A stretch of DNA of 64,000 nt from Acetobacter pasteurianus subsp. pasteurianus LMG 1262 = NBRC 106471 (GCF_000285275.1 NZ_CADO01000139.1:248001-312000), one strand, 5' to 3'. Counted from the stretch's first letter, positions 1-9,632 are shown. Program-made: numbers and translations. The notes: generated by a model not told the origin, from the sequence alone.

Positions 1-1068
1 AAACTGGTTGATCTTGTCCTGAAACAGTTCCTTTACGGGAAAAGCTATCAGAGCCAGATCAGATAGCGGCGTGCCATCATCTTTTTCCGGTGGGCGCAAA
101 ATGGTGAAGTGAATCAGATCCACTGCGGGGTCGGCCTTCAGCAACCGGCGCCAGACACGTTCCCCCTGATTGGGTGTGCCGGAAATCAGCAGCACCCGCA
201 GCCTGTCCCGAATGCCCATAATATGGGTGATGCTCTGATTATTCAGCTGAGAGACTTCTCCCGCCAAAGGAGAAACCGAAAGGCTGATGAGCATCTGCCC
301 CGGCCGTGCAACGGGGATACTGATATCCTGCGGCGTGCCTGTAACAACGGGCATAACCACAGGTTCTTCCCCATTCACGCGCAGGGTCAGTTCCGCTGGC
401 GTGCCGGCGTGCGTGCTGGGGCCGGAATCTTCGGCCAATACGCGCAAATGTGCCGGTTGTCCGGCAATAGCGTAGGGCGGTGCTTCCAGTATCTGGAGCT
501 TGCGGTCTGTTTCCTCACCTTTGGCAGTTAGCAATACATGCAGGGGTAGGGTGGTTTGTTCCCCCGTAGCGGCGGTGCGTGGGCGCAGGCGATCAGGTAG
601 GTTGGCGGGAACATCAGCAACCTGACCGTCTGTGACCATCATGGCCCCAGCAAGCTGATCGGGCGGGATATCTGCGGCAGCCTGATCTAATGCTTCAAAC
701 AGGCGGGTACCGTCATGCCCGTTTTGGCGGACTGTAATGGTGCGGATATTCAGCCCATCCACCTGCATATGCGCCAATGCATCCGCAGCCTGCCGGGCAA
801 TAGCCGCCCGCTGCTCGATGGCCATGGAGGGGGACTGATCTACCAGCATAAGGGCAGTTTGGGGCAGGCTATGCCAGCTTTCGCGCAGATGCTGCGGGCC
901 CGCCAACCAGAACAGAAGTGAGGCAAGTGCCGCCAGACGCAACAAGGCCCCGCGCGCACCGTTATACAGGCTCCATGCACAAAGCAGCACGCCCGCAACA
1001 CCAAGTAGAGCCAACAGCCATAAAGGCAGCAGTGGCGCAAAACCGATGGATTGCATCAAACTGTTCAT
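1..1068 (-). CDS. Membrane protein with VWA-like and glutamine amidotransferase-like domains (3' end outside window)
   Basis: The reading frame is open from an ATG at 1068 to the window edge, so only the N-terminal 356 residues are visible. Two hydrophobic segments lie at about residues 9-27 and 32-46. A VWA-like part follows, with LVDQSPS giving the DxSxS metal-site pattern and a later MMVTDG segment. Near the edge the frame reads VLLISGTPNQGERVW and then a stretch containing RPPEKDDGTPLS and FPVKELFQDKI. I recognise that stretch from alphaproteobacterial proteins annotated as glutamine amidotransferase-like, encoded beside DUF4159 genes. The start overlaps the stop of the DUF4159 gene (TGATG), so it is the last visible gene of the moxR-type operon. 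No amidotransferase catalytic cysteine is visible, and catalysis is doubtful in this family. The specific function is unknown. Confidence 0.75.
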   Translation of the reverse strand, partial: MNSLMQSIGFAPLLPLWLLALLGVAGVLLCAWSLYNGARGALLRLAALASLLFWLAGPQHLRESWHSLPQTALMLVDQSPSMAIEQRAAIARQAADALAHMQVDGLNIRTITVRQNGHDGTRLFEALDQAAADIPPDQLAGAMMVTDGQVADVPANLPDRLRPRTAATGEQTTLPLHVLLTAKGEETDRKLQILEAPPYAIAGQPAHLRVLAEDSGPSTHAGTPAELTLRVNGEEPVVMPVVTGTPQDISIPVARPGQMLISLSVSPLAGEVSQLNNQSITHIMGIRDRLRVLLISGTPNQGERVWRRLLKADPAVDLIHFTILRPPEKDDGTPLSDLALIAFPVKELFQDKINQF

Positions 1069-3863
1069 CATGGCCGGTCTTCCAGCCGTTTCAGCAGCAT
1101 GGGCACGTGTACCTGGTCCGCCTTATAGCTGCCGGTAAGCGCGTAAATGACAATATTCAGCCCAAAGCGGTAGGTCAGCAAACGCTGTTCCGCCCCACCA
1201 GGAATAACAGCAAAGGGCGTGTTGCCAGATGCATCAACCGCCCACGCATGCGCCCAATCTGCCGAGCCGATAATAATGGGGCTAACTTCATCATTCCCGG
1301 CATCGCCTTCACGCGCCACCCAAATGGGCTGGCCCGCATAACGGCCCGGAAAATCATGCAGCAGGTAAAAGGTATGCGCCAGCAGGTGGTGGTCATTCAT
1401 GGTCACAAGTGGTGGCACTGTCAGCCCTGTTGTGGCGCGGCGCAGGGCAGCGCGTGTGCCCGGGGCATCACCAGCAAAACTGGCGTCATCTGTGGCATTA
1501 TCTGGTGTGTCCTGCCCTTGGGTATCAATCAGCAAGATACCACCATGCGCCATAAAGCGGTTGAGCGCGGCTATCATGGCGGGGGAGGCATGGGCATCTG
1601 GCGTAATGGGCCAGTATAGCAATGGATAATACGCCAGATCATCCGTTTCCGGGTGCACGCCATCGGGGTGGCCCAGCACGGCAGATGTGCGGGCATTGGT
1701 GAAATCCGCCAACCCCTGAAGCCCTTGGCGCGAGGCCTCATCTACATCTGCATGCCCTGTTAAAACGTAGGCCAGACGTGTTTCAAGTGCCGCTCCGGGT
1801 ACGGAGAGGGTAGCTTGCGGCGTTAGAACTGCGGGCTGTGTATCTGCAGCATAAGCAGGAGCAGCCATACCAAGCAGCATGCCCCCCATAACCAAGGTGG
1901 CCACATTGATGTGTTTGGGTGTCAAAAATCCCTTACGCATCAGCAACGCCAAAGCACCATCGAGCAACAATAGAACAAGAGCAGCCAACAGGCAGAAGCG
2001 CCCAAGAGGCACATCCGGCTGTTGGCCTGCGGGGTCTGTAATAACCCCCACGGCACTTTCCGGATGCAACGCGGTAACGTGATCTGCGGCATTCAAGGCG
2101 CGGCGGCCAGAGCCGGGGCCATACAGGCCCGGTGGGTGCGCGGGTGATACATCCGTGGTGGCAAAGTCGGAGGCTTTCAGGCCGCGTGCATATGGTGGCG
2201 GAGGGCCAGCAACGCCTGCGCCATCTAGTGTTAAGGCTGGTTGCAATATGGCATCATCCGCAGGTACGCTCACGCCATTTGCGTGGTCTGTCAGCCTTTG
2301 CAGCATGGAGACAAACAACCCCGAAAGCGGCAGGTTGGACCAATCCGTTGTGCTGCTAACGTGGAACAGCACAATCTCCCCTTTGCCCAGTGCGGCGTGC
2401 GTAACCAGCGGCGTGCCATCTGCCAGCCGTGCCCATGTATGCTCGGTCAGTGTGGCAGAGGGACGGGCCAGAACCTGCCGTGAGACCGTAACATCATTGG
2501 GGGGTACCAACCCGGCAAATGGGGAGGCTGCATCAAACTGGGCAAGTTTTTGTGGTGTGCCCCATGTCATGGAGCCGCCAAGCTGGCGTGCGCCATCCAG
2601 CAAAGTAACGGGCAGCAGATCTTGCGTAGGTGGCTGGGTGTTTTCGCTTTCGGTGGTTTCAGCAGCTTCATCATGCTGGGCACCGGCAAGGGTTGGGCCA
2701 GCAAAGCGGATAAGCGTGCCGCCATTTTTCACCCATTCGCGCACTTTTTCCCGTGTTTCGGGGTCTGCCAGCGTGCCATCAGGTGCGATTAAAATAGAAA
2801 GTGGGCGGCTTAAAAGAGTTGTTGGCGTGCCTTCATGCAATTCGGCAGAAGGCGCAAGGGCGCGGCGCAGATAGAACAAAGACCCCACCAAAGGTGTATC
2901 CGCACCACCAGAAGCCAGAAGGCCGACCGGGTGGAGGCGGCTGCTTTCATCCATCAGCACCGTGGTGGCGGCACTGGCTGAGCCTGCAAGTGTGAGCGTG
3001 TCTATACGGTTGCGCACGGCTGCTGGCAGGTTCACAGAAATATCGGCATAAGCGGATTGTGCTGGTAGGGTTACGGGCACAACGGCCAGAGTGCCGCCAT
3101 CTTGAGTATGCGCAATAACATTAAAGGCCCGTGGAGCTGCCGTCGGCATCGCCACCAAGCGCGCCATGACGGTACTGCCTTTATCGGCCATTGGCGCCAA
3201 AGCCACAGCATTTTGGTGCGGAAAACGCACTTCGCGCACATGGCCTAAACTTTGCAGTGCGTGCCTAAAGGCATCATCGCCGGGGGTGGCAATGCCATCT
3301 GCCAGATACAAAACGCTGCCAAATGTCTGTGATGTCAGATGTTCAAGTGTGTGAGCGGAAGCTGATCGATCCACTTGCCAAGGTTCTGGGCGCAGTGCGT
3401 TCAGATGCTGCCGTACCTGCGTAACGGGTAGGGGAGTAAGGTTTTCTGCAACCGCTGTTTCTGCTTCTGATGCGGTTGTCAGCAACAGCACAGGGCGTTT
3501 GGCGCGTTCGGCATCATCCAGAAGGTTTTGTGCAGCAGCGAGCCGCTCGTTCCAGTCTGCGGCGCTGAACATGCCGTTATCTATAACAAGCAGCACCGGG
3601 CCAGAGCCTTGCTGGGCAGCATTATGCCCCGGCAGCACAGGCCGGGCGAGGCCAAGCACCAACAAGGTAACAGCTAAAAGACGCAACAGCAGCAACCAGA
3701 GCGGAGAGCGTGCGGCTTCGGTCTGGCGTGGTTTCAGGCTGGCCAGCAGCTTTACGGGCGGAAATACCTGTTGGCGTGGGCGCGGCGGTGTTGCCCGGAC
3801 AAGCCACCACACCAACGGCAGCGTAAGAAGCCCCAGCAGGGCAAGAGGAGCCAGAAATATCAT
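1068..3863 (-). CDS. BatA-like N-terminal / DUF4159 C-terminal membrane protein
   Basis: Protein of 931 residues. The N-terminus has the two-helix signature of the BatA/aerotolerance N-terminal family (residues 1-25 and about 55-78, with a Pro/Arg-rich loop between). A VWA-like segment follows (LLVIDNG), but its DxSxS metal motif is degenerate (DNGMF). A further hydrophobic stretch near residues 625-645 precedes a DUF4159 domain of about 220 residues (YPLLYWPITP, then HGGILLIDTQG). The start ATG overlaps the stop of the DUF58 gene by four bases and the stop overlaps the next start, which implies translational coupling. The family role is unknown; by analogy with MoxR-VWA systems it may help assemble or insert cofactors in envelope proteins, which is inference. 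Confidence 0.85.
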   Translation of the reverse strand: MIFLAPLALLGLLTLPLVWWLVRATPPRPRQQVFPPVKLLASLKPRQTEAARSPLWLLLLRLLAVTLLVLGLARPVLPGHNAAQQGSGPVLLVIDNGMFSAADWNERLAAAQNLLDDAERAKRPVLLLTTASEAETAVAENLTPLPVTQVRQHLNALRPEPWQVDRSASAHTLEHLTSQTFGSVLYLADGIATPGDDAFRHALQSLGHVREVRFPHQNAVALAPMADKGSTVMARLVAMPTAAPRAFNVIAHTQDGGTLAVVPVTLPAQSAYADISVNLPAAVRNRIDTLTLAGSASAATTVLMDESSRLHPVGLLASGGADTPLVGSLFYLRRALAPSAELHEGTPTTLLSRPLSILIAPDGTLADPETREKVREWVKNGGTLIRFAGPTLAGAQHDEAAETTESENTQPPTQDLLPVTLLDGARQLGGSMTWGTPQKLAQFDAASPFAGLVPPNDVTVSRQVLARPSATLTEHTWARLADGTPLVTHAALGKGEIVLFHVSSTTDWSNLPLSGLFVSMLQRLTDHANGVSVPADDAILQPALTLDGAGVAGPPPPYARGLKASDFATTDVSPAHPPGLYGPGSGRRALNAADHVTALHPESAVGVITDPAGQQPDVPLGRFCLLAALVLLLLDGALALLMRKGFLTPKHINVATLVMGGMLLGMAAPAYAADTQPAVLTPQATLSVPGAALETRLAYVLTGHADVDEASRQGLQGLADFTNARTSAVLGHPDGVHPETDDLAYYPLLYWPITPDAHASPAMIAALNRFMAHGGILLIDTQGQDTPDNATDDASFAGDAPGTRAALRRATTGLTVPPLVTMNDHHLLAHTFYLLHDFPGRYAGQPIWVAREGDAGNDEVSPIIIGSADWAHAWAVDASGNTPFAVIPGGAEQRLLTYRFGLNIVIYALTGSYKADQVHVPMLLKRLEDRP

Positions 3864-4843
3864 ACTCGGTGGCCCATCAGGTTATGCAGGGCCAGCAAGG
3901 TGGGTGTGGCTGGGGTATCGGTAACGTGGCAAAGATAATCATGCCCAAGGCTTACGGCCATGTGTTCAATCTGGCTGCTGCGTGCTGATGCCAGATGGGT
4001 GTAATCTGCACGCAATGTTTGCACATGCGGCAGTTCTATGGGGTGTTCACCTTCCAGCCCCGTAAATTCAACACGCCCTTCATAGGGGAGTGAAAGTTCT
4101 GCCGGGTCTGCAATATGCAGCACATGCGTGCGCACACCACGGGCCGCGCATTGATGGAGCAGCCCGCGCAGGGTTTCTGTTTCGCACAGCAGATCACTGG
4201 TCAGCAGCAAATGCGCGTGGCGCGGCAATGCGGCAGCTGCGGGCAGGGCGTTTTTTTGCGGTGTAGATGCCTGAAACACCAAGGCCAATGCCAGACGCTC
4301 CAGCAGGCTGCCACCAGCAGGCAAGTGCACCATGCCGGATGATGAAAGCAGGCGAATACGTTCTCCCCCACGGGCAAGGGCTGCGGCCATTGCCAGCGTG
4401 AGCAGAATGGCGCTTTCCAACTTGGTGGGAATGTTGGTGCGGGATTGCCAGTTCATGGAGCCGGAAAGATCGCACCAGAGCAGAATGGTTTGCGCGCTTT
4501 CGGCTTCTGTTTCACGCACATAGGCGTGGGTGCTGCGGGCAGATTGCCGCCAGTCTATGTGCGCGGCAGGTTCCCCCGGTTGAGCCGGGCGATATTGCCA
4601 GAAGGTATCACCCCATCCTGCACGATGCTGTGGATGTTGCCCGGCTGCCAGCGTGGCGGTTGTGCGGTTGGCTTGCACAATCAGATCGGGCATGCGCGCT
4701 GCCAAAGCCTGCGCCTGTTGGGTAAGGGTGGCAGGTTGCTCAATGGCAACAGACTCATCCGCCTGCGTAGCAAAATGCGGAGCCCGAGTGGTGCCAGCCT
4801 TATTGCGGCGGAATGCGGCGGTAAGAAAAGATGGGCCGCGCAA
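3860..4843 (-). CDS. DUF58 domain protein (VWA-like partner of MoxR)
   Basis: Protein of 327 residues. The DUF58 hallmark is visible as IDWRQSAR followed about 25 residues later by LLWCDLSGSMNW, whose DLSGS is an intact DxSxS metal-site motif. There is no signal peptide or obvious membrane span, so it is probably cytosolic. The start is inferred as TTG at 4843, five bases after the MoxR stop; no ATG occurs upstream of the conserved region, and the next internal ATG (residue 51, ARMPDL) would cut into it. It overlaps the DUF4159 gene by ATGA. MoxR and DUF58 proteins commonly form chaperone pairs, so this is the likely direct partner of the upstream ATPase. Its substrate is unknown. Confidence 0.85.
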   Translation of the reverse strand: MRGPSFLTAAFRRNKAGTTRAPHFATQADESVAIEQPATLTQQAQALAARMPDLIVQANRTTATLAAGQHPQHRAGWGDTFWQYRPAQPGEPAAHIDWRQSARSTHAYVRETEAESAQTILLWCDLSGSMNWQSRTNIPTKLESAILLTLAMAAALARGGERIRLLSSSGMVHLPAGGSLLERLALALVFQASTPQKNALPAAAALPRHAHLLLTSDLLCETETLRGLLHQCAARGVRTHVLHIADPAELSLPYEGRVEFTGLEGEHPIELPHVQTLRADYTHLASARSSQIEHMAVSLGHDYLCHVTDTPATPTLLALHNLMGHRV

Positions 4844-4848
4844 TGGCT

Positions 4849-5868
4849 TTAACCCAACTGTTGCAGAAGGCGAGAGATCACATCCTGAATCTGCACACCT
4901 TCAGCACGGGCGGCAAAAGTCAGCGCCATACGGTGGGCCAGAACGGGCTGTGCCAGTGCGGCAACATCATCAAGGCTGGGGGAAAGTCTGCCATCCAGCA
5001 AAGCGCGCGCACGCGTGGCCAGCATAAGCGTTTGCGCAGCACGCGGGCCGGGGCCCCATGCAATTTGTTCACGCAAGGTGGCATCCTGCGTGGTTTCTGG
5101 CCGCGCGTTGCGTACCAGATTGAGAATGGCATCCAGCACTTTTTCACCCACCGGAATACGGCGCACCAGTGCCTGTGCTTCCAGTAGGCTTGTGGCATCC
5201 ATAAGGGTTTGGGGTTGCTCTGTTTGTGCGCCAGTGGTGGCCAGCAGCATCTGCCGTTCCGCTGCTTCATCGGGGAAGGAGAGCGGAATTTGCAGCATAA
5301 AGCGGTCAAGCTGCGCTTCTGGCAGCGGGTAGGTGCCTTCCTGCTCCATAGGGTTCTGGGTGGCCAGAACATGGAAGGGGCGCGGCAGGGGGTATTCCGT
5401 GCCGGCCACGCTTACGCGGTGTTCCTGCATGGCCTGCAATAGGGCAGACTGCGTGCGTGGGCTGGCACGGTTGATTTCATCCGCCATTAACAGTTGGCAG
5501 AACACAGGGCCAGGCACAAAGCGAAAGCTGCGATGGCCTGATGCATCTTCATCCAGAATTTCACTACCCGTAATGTCGGAGGGCATAAGGTCTGGCGTAA
5601 ACTGCACGCGGCGCGAATCAAGCCCCAGCACTGTTCCCAAAGTTGTGACCAGCAATGTTTTGCCCAAGCCGGGCGCGCCCACCAAAAGCGCATGCCCACC
5701 TGCCAGAATGGTGGCAAGTGTTTGGCGGATAACCTGTTTTTGGCCAAAAACAATGCGAGAGGTTTCCTGCTGCACGGCTTGCAGCCGTTCGCAGATACGG
5801 TCTGCCTCCCGCACTTCGGGAGGAGAGGAGGGCTGTTGCGCGGGCTGCGATGCGTCTGATGCGGTCAT
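4849..5868 (-). CDS. MoxR-family AAA+ ATPase
   Basis: Protein of 339 residues. Walker A is GAPGLGKT (about residues 64-71) and Walker B is LLMADEINR (about 127-135), followed by the SPRTQSALLQAMQEH segment typical of MoxR AAA+ proteins and the sensor-like ATQNPMEQEGTYPLPEAQLDRF. MoxR ATPases act as chaperones with VWA-domain partners, which fits the DUF58 and DUF4159 genes immediately downstream. I chose the ATG at 5868 (MTASDAS); an in-frame GTG at 5886 would add six residues. It is the first gene of the four-gene minus-strand operon, and it diverges from the DUF1285 gene across about 100 bases that must hold both promoters. Confidence 0.93.
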   Translation of the reverse strand: MTASDASQPAQQPSSPPEVREADRICERLQAVQQETSRIVFGQKQVIRQTLATILAGGHALLVGAPGLGKTLLVTTLGTVLGLDSRRVQFTPDLMPSDITGSEILDEDASGHRSFRFVPGPVFCQLLMADEINRASPRTQSALLQAMQEHRVSVAGTEYPLPRPFHVLATQNPMEQEGTYPLPEAQLDRFMLQIPLSFPDEAAERQMLLATTGAQTEQPQTLMDATSLLEAQALVRRIPVGEKVLDAILNLVRNARPETTQDATLREQIAWGPGPRAAQTLMLATRARALLDGRLSPSLDDVAALAQPVLAHRMALTFAARAEGVQIQDVISRLLQQLG

Positions 5869-5968
5869 GGTTCCAGTGTGAAGCACATACGGGGCTTACA
5901 TCAAGCGGGGTATCATCCCTATATCATCAGGATGACGGTATGGACACGTATTACAGGATGGTAGGCCA

Positions 5969-6574
5969 GTGAAAGGCGAACACGCAGTGAGTGGCGACAG
6001 TCTTGCCTGTTCGGGGCATCAGGAAAGCCCGGAAAGAAAAAGGCATGACTTGGGATATCTGCCTTTTCTGGTGCGGCGCGATGGCGTGTGGCTTTATCGG
6101 GGCACCCCCATAAAGCGTAAGGCCATGCTGTGCATGTTTGGCTCCATGCTCACGCGGGATGAAAATGGGGCATACCTGCTGCGCTCCCCGTTTGAGACCG
6201 GGTATATTGAGGTGGAAGACGTGCCTTTTCTGGCGGTAGAGCTGGATTGGACGGGCTGTGGCAAAATGCAGCGGCTGTGTTTTCGCACCAATATGGATGA
6301 AGTGGTGGTAGCTGGGCCGGAACATCCGATTCGGACAGATTGGAACATGCCACCAGAGGCCTGCCCGGAGAGTTGCCCCCCCTATATCCGGCTGCGGGAA
6401 GGCGATAACAGGCATTTTCCGCTAGAGGCGCGTTTATCTCGTCCAGTGTGGTACGAGCTGGCAGCCTTGGCGGAGCCGGGCATGTGCCAGGGTATCCCCT
6501 GCATGGGGGTTTGGAGCTGTGGCTGCTTTTTTCCACTTGCCAGACAAACATCCGGCACAGACTGCGACGTATGA
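5969..6574 (+). CDS. DUF1285 domain-containing protein
   Basis: Protein of 201 residues. The DUF1285 signature is clear in the N-terminal half: LPFLVRRDGVWLYRGTPIKRKAM is split over residues 30-52, followed by IEVEDVPFLAVEL at about 80-92. There is no signal peptide or membrane span. The start is GTG at 5969 with GGATGG about six bases upstream; no in-frame ATG is better placed. The stop overlaps the ATG of the CCA transferase gene (ATGA), so the two are coupled. In other alphaproteobacteria DUF1285 genes often lie between a moxR operon and the CCA transferase, as here. The C-terminal end is Cys-rich and unlike the family core. The biochemical role is not known. Confidence 0.85.
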   Translation: MKGEHAVSGDSLACSGHQESPERKRHDLGYLPFLVRRDGVWLYRGTPIKRKAMLCMFGSMLTRDENGAYLLRSPFETGYIEVEDVPFLAVELDWTGCGKMQRLCFRTNMDEVVVAGPEHPIRTDWNMPPEACPESCPPYIRLREGDNRHFPLEARLSRPVWYELAALAEPGMCQGIPCMGVWSCGCFFPLARQTSGTDCDV

Positions 6575-7764
6575 CCCGTAATTTATTGGACCGCTTGGAA
6601 CCCACGCGCCTGCACGCGCTGGAGGAGATATGGGCCGTGCTGCCCGAGGCGCGTCTTGTCGGCGGTGCGGTGCGTGATCTGATGGTGGAGCGCCCTATTG
6701 CGGACATTGATCTGGCAGTGCCCCAACCGCCCGAGGAGGTGATGCAGCGCCTGAAGGCGCAGGGTATGACAGTGGTGCCCACAGGGCTGGCGCATGGCAC
6801 GGTTACGGCGGTGATCGATTCCGCACCCTATGAAATCACCACCCTGCGGCGAGATGTGGAAACAGACGGACGCCACGCCGTCGTGTGCTGGACAGACAAC
6901 TGGCAGGAAGACGCCGCGCGCCGTGATTTTACAATCAATGCCATGTCCTGTGACAGCACGGGTACTGTGCATGATTATTTTGGCGGCCAGCATGATCTGG
7001 CAAATGGAAGTGTGCGCTTTGTAGGCGATGCCACGCTGCGGATACAGGAAGATGCCCTGCGTATTCTGCGGTTTTTTCGCTTCTGGGGTCGCTATGGGCG
7101 TGGGCAGGCAGATGCACAGGCCATGCACGCCATTACCACACAGGCAGAGTTGTTGAACGGCTTGTCTGTTGAGCGCATATGGTCTGAACTCAAGCGTATT
7201 CTGGCTGGGCCGAAGGTGCTGGACGTTGTGTATCTGATGCAGCAGGCCGGTATCCTGCCTGTTTTGCTGCCAGAAGGTGCGCATGTGCCTTTGTTTGCGC
7301 AGTTAATGACGTTTAATCCGCCAGCAGATGCCCTGTTGCGGCTGGCAGCTTTGGTGCCAGACAAAAGTGCGGATCTGGCGCGCCGCCTTAAATTCTCCCG
7401 TGCTGAAGCCGCGCGTCTGAAAGCTATGCAGGCTGAACCCGTGCCTTTGCCCGATATGTCTGATGCGCAATTACGCCACTTATTGGCAGATACCTCGCCA
7501 GATATTTTAACAGCACGCAGTTGGCTGTATCAGGCGCGGCATGCTGATGTTTTGGGCACAGAACTGCGCCAGCGTTTGGCGCAGCTTGAAATACCAGTGT
7601 TTCCGCTAGCAGGGCGAGACCTGCTGGATGCAGGCTGCCAGCCGGGGCCGCATGTTGGGCAAGTTCTGAAAGATGTGCGCAACTGGTGGCAACAGGGCGG
7701 TTGCACTGCGGATAAACAGACCTGTTTGGCCCATGCGTTAGGGCTGGCTAAAGCGTTGCCATAA
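6571..7764 (+). CDS. cca: CCA tRNA nucleotidyltransferase (class II)
   Basis: Adds or repairs the 3' CCA end of tRNAs from CTP and ATP in the cytosol. The protein has 397 residues. The nucleotidyltransferase core shows VGGAVRD (residues 30-36), the metal-binding DID (45-47) and RRDFTINAM (117-126); QEDALRILRFFRFWGRYG then marks the RNA/nucleotide-binding helices. I chose the ATG at 6571 because it begins just before the conserved head domain and overlaps the DUF1285 stop; longer in-frame extensions upstream would read through DUF1285 in another frame. The C-terminal third is variable and shows no HD domain. An ABC exporter gene follows after 57 bases. Confidence 0.93.
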   Translation: MTRNLLDRLEPTRLHALEEIWAVLPEARLVGGAVRDLMVERPIADIDLAVPQPPEEVMQRLKAQGMTVVPTGLAHGTVTAVIDSAPYEITTLRRDVETDGRHAVVCWTDNWQEDAARRDFTINAMSCDSTGTVHDYFGGQHDLANGSVRFVGDATLRIQEDALRILRFFRFWGRYGRGQADAQAMHAITTQAELLNGLSVERIWSELKRILAGPKVLDVVYLMQQAGILPVLLPEGAHVPLFAQLMTFNPPADALLRLAALVPDKSADLARRLKFSRAEAARLKAMQAEPVPLPDMSDAQLRHLLADTSPDILTARSWLYQARHADVLGTELRQRLAQLEIPVFPLAGRDLLDAGCQPGPHVGQVLKDVRNWWQQGGCTADKQTCLAHALGLAKALP

Positions 7765-7777
7765 TAAAACCATGCGT

Positions 7778-7807
7778 CAGCCTCTTACGTGAAAGGGTGG
7801 GAGGCTG
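7778..7807 (+). other. Inverted repeat before the ABC exporter gene
   Basis: CAGCCTC (7778-7784) and GAGGCTG (7801-7807) can pair across a 16-base loop in the 57-base gap between cca and the exporter. No T-run follows, so it is not a standard intrinsic terminator; it ends about 15 bases before the chosen start and could affect mRNA stability or translation. Confidence 0.4.
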
Positions 7808-7821
7808 TTAGAGAAGAGCGC

Positions 7822-9615
7822 ATGACGTCACAAGCATCTGCTTCCTCTACCCGTTCGTCCCGTTCATCCCGCGATTTGTTGCCGGATGATACCCGCGTGC
7901 TTCTGAGGAGGTTATGGCGGGGGCAGGTGCGCCGTTATCCCGGCAATCTTACGGCTGTTGTGCTGCTTACGGTGTTAACCGCCGGGCTTACAGCATTGTA
8001 TCCGCTGGTTATCCAGCGCGCGCTGGATATGTTTTCCAGCCACGATTCCCGCATTCTGTACCAGGTACCGCTGCTGGTGGTGCTGATTACGGTTGCCAAA
8101 TCCATCTCCCAATACGCGCAAACGCTGGCGTCTCAGGGTTTGGTGCTCAAGGTTATTCGCGGTTTGCAAAGCGAGATGTTCGCACATCTGATGCAGGCAG
8201 ACATTACCGATGTAGAGCGTGAAGCCCCGGCCAAACTGGCCGCACGTTTTACCACGGATGCCGTTTCCATTCGTGAAGCCATGATCCGGGCTGTGAACTC
8301 GCTGGGTGATGTTGTTACCGTGGTGGGGCTGATTGCCTCCATGTTCTATATGGATTGGGAACTCAGCCTGATAGCCGGTCTGCTTTATCCCATTGCTGCA
8401 GTGCCTATCCAAAAACTGGGCAAGCGCGTGCGCCGCGCATCTGGCGGGATGCAGGAGCGGATTGGGGAAACCGCTGCTTTTCTCACTGAAAGTTTCAGTC
8501 AGGCCCGCACCGTGCGCGTGTATCGGCTTGAACAGCGTGAGGAAGAACGCGCCGCCACATCGTTCGATCATCTGCATCAGGCTATGTTGCGCATTACGCG
8601 GGGCCGTGCGCGTGTTGACCCCTTGTTGGAAGCACTGGGTGGCTCAGCCGTGGCTGCCGTACTGGGTTTTGCAGGGTGGCGTGCTGCTATGGGGGGCGCC
8701 ACATTGGGGGATTTTTCCGGCTTTGTAGCGGCATTGTTGCTGGCAGCACGCCCACTGCGTGCATTGGGGGCCTTGAACGCTGCTTTGCAGGAAGGTCTGG
8801 CCGGGCTTGTGCGTATTTTTGAAATTATTGATGAAAAGCCTGCTGTGGCAGATTGTCCGAACGCAGTGCCCCTTTGTGCCGGACAGGGTGATCTGGTTTT
8901 TGAGAATGTAGGCTTTGTTTACCCAGATGGGCGGGTTGGCCTTTCTGGCCTGAATTTTGAGGCCAAGCCGGGCTTTACCGTGGCCTTGGTGGGGCCTTCT
9001 GGGGCAGGTAAATCTACCGCACTTTCGCTGGTGCCGCGCCTGCACGATGTGACATCAGGCCGTATTTTGCTGGATGGGCAGGAACTGCGTGATCTCACGC
9101 TGGCCAGCCTGCGAGATGCCATTGCTTATGTAAGCCAGGATCCGCTGCTGTTTGATCTTTCTGTGCGCGATAACATTCTGATAGGCCGCCCCTCTGCCAC
9201 GGAAGAAGAAGTACAAGCAGCAGCCAAGGCCGCAGCGGCTGAAAAGTTTATTCTGGCCCTGCCCGCAGGCTATGAAACCACAGTGGGGCCGGGTGGGCAG
9301 CGGCTTTCTGGCGGCCAAAGGCAGCGTGTGGCCTTGGCGCGGGCACTACTGCGCAACCCGCGCCTTCTGCTGTTGGATGAAGCCACAAGTGCGCTGGATA
9401 GTGAGAACGAAGCCGCAGTGCAGGATGCCTTGGCAACCTTGCGCAAGGGGCGCACCACGCTTGTTGTGGCGCACCGTCTTTCCACCGTGCGTTCGGCTGA
9501 TCTGGTGGTGGTGATGCAGGAAGGCCATGCTGTGGAATGCGGAAACCATGATGAACTTATGGCGCAAAATGGCCTGTATGCGCGTCTGGTCAGAACGCAG
9601 GGGCTGGAACGCTAA
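7822..9615 (+). CDS. ABC exporter half-transporter (permease fused to ATPase, MsbA/ATM-like)
   Basis: Protein of 597 residues with an N-terminal six-helix membrane domain (about residues 35-320) and a C-terminal ATPase. The ATPase shows Walker [10 protein letters not shown] near residue 391, the signature LSGGQRQR near 495, Walker B LLLLDEATSAL, and the switch histidine in VVAHRLSTV. It probably acts as a homodimer in the inner membrane exporting a lipid or hydrophobic compound; the substrate cannot be read from sequence. The start is taken as the ATG at 7822 because AGAGAAGAG lies just upstream; an in-frame GTG at 7789 would add 11 residues. A strong terminator follows at 9633, so the unit ends here. 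Confidence 0.9.
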   Translation: MTSQASASSTRSSRSSRDLLPDDTRVLLRRLWRGQVRRYPGNLTAVVLLTVLTAGLTALYPLVIQRALDMFSSHDSRILYQVPLLVVLITVAKSISQYAQTLASQGLVLKVIRGLQSEMFAHLMQADITDVEREAPAKLAARFTTDAVSIREAMIRAVNSLGDVVTVVGLIASMFYMDWELSLIAGLLYPIAAVPIQKLGKRVRRASGGMQERIGETAAFLTESFSQARTVRVYRLEQREEERAATSFDHLHQAMLRITRGRARVDPLLEALGGSAVAAVLGFAGWRAAMGGATLGDFSGFVAALLLAARPLRALGALNAALQEGLAGLVRIFEIIDEKPAVADCPNAVPLCAGQGDLVFENVGFVYPDGRVGLSGLNFEAKPGFTVALVGPSGAGKSTALSLVPRLHDVTSGRILLDGQELRDLTLASLRDAIAYVSQDPLLFDLSVRDNILIGRPSATEEEVQAAAKAAAAEKFILALPAGYETTVGPGGQRLSGGQRQRVALARALLRNPRLLLLDEATSALDSENEAAVQDALATLRKGRTTLVVAHRLSTVRSADLVVVMQEGHAVECGNHDELMAQNGLYARLVRTQGLER

Positions 9616-9632
9616 GGCCAGCGCAGCAGATC

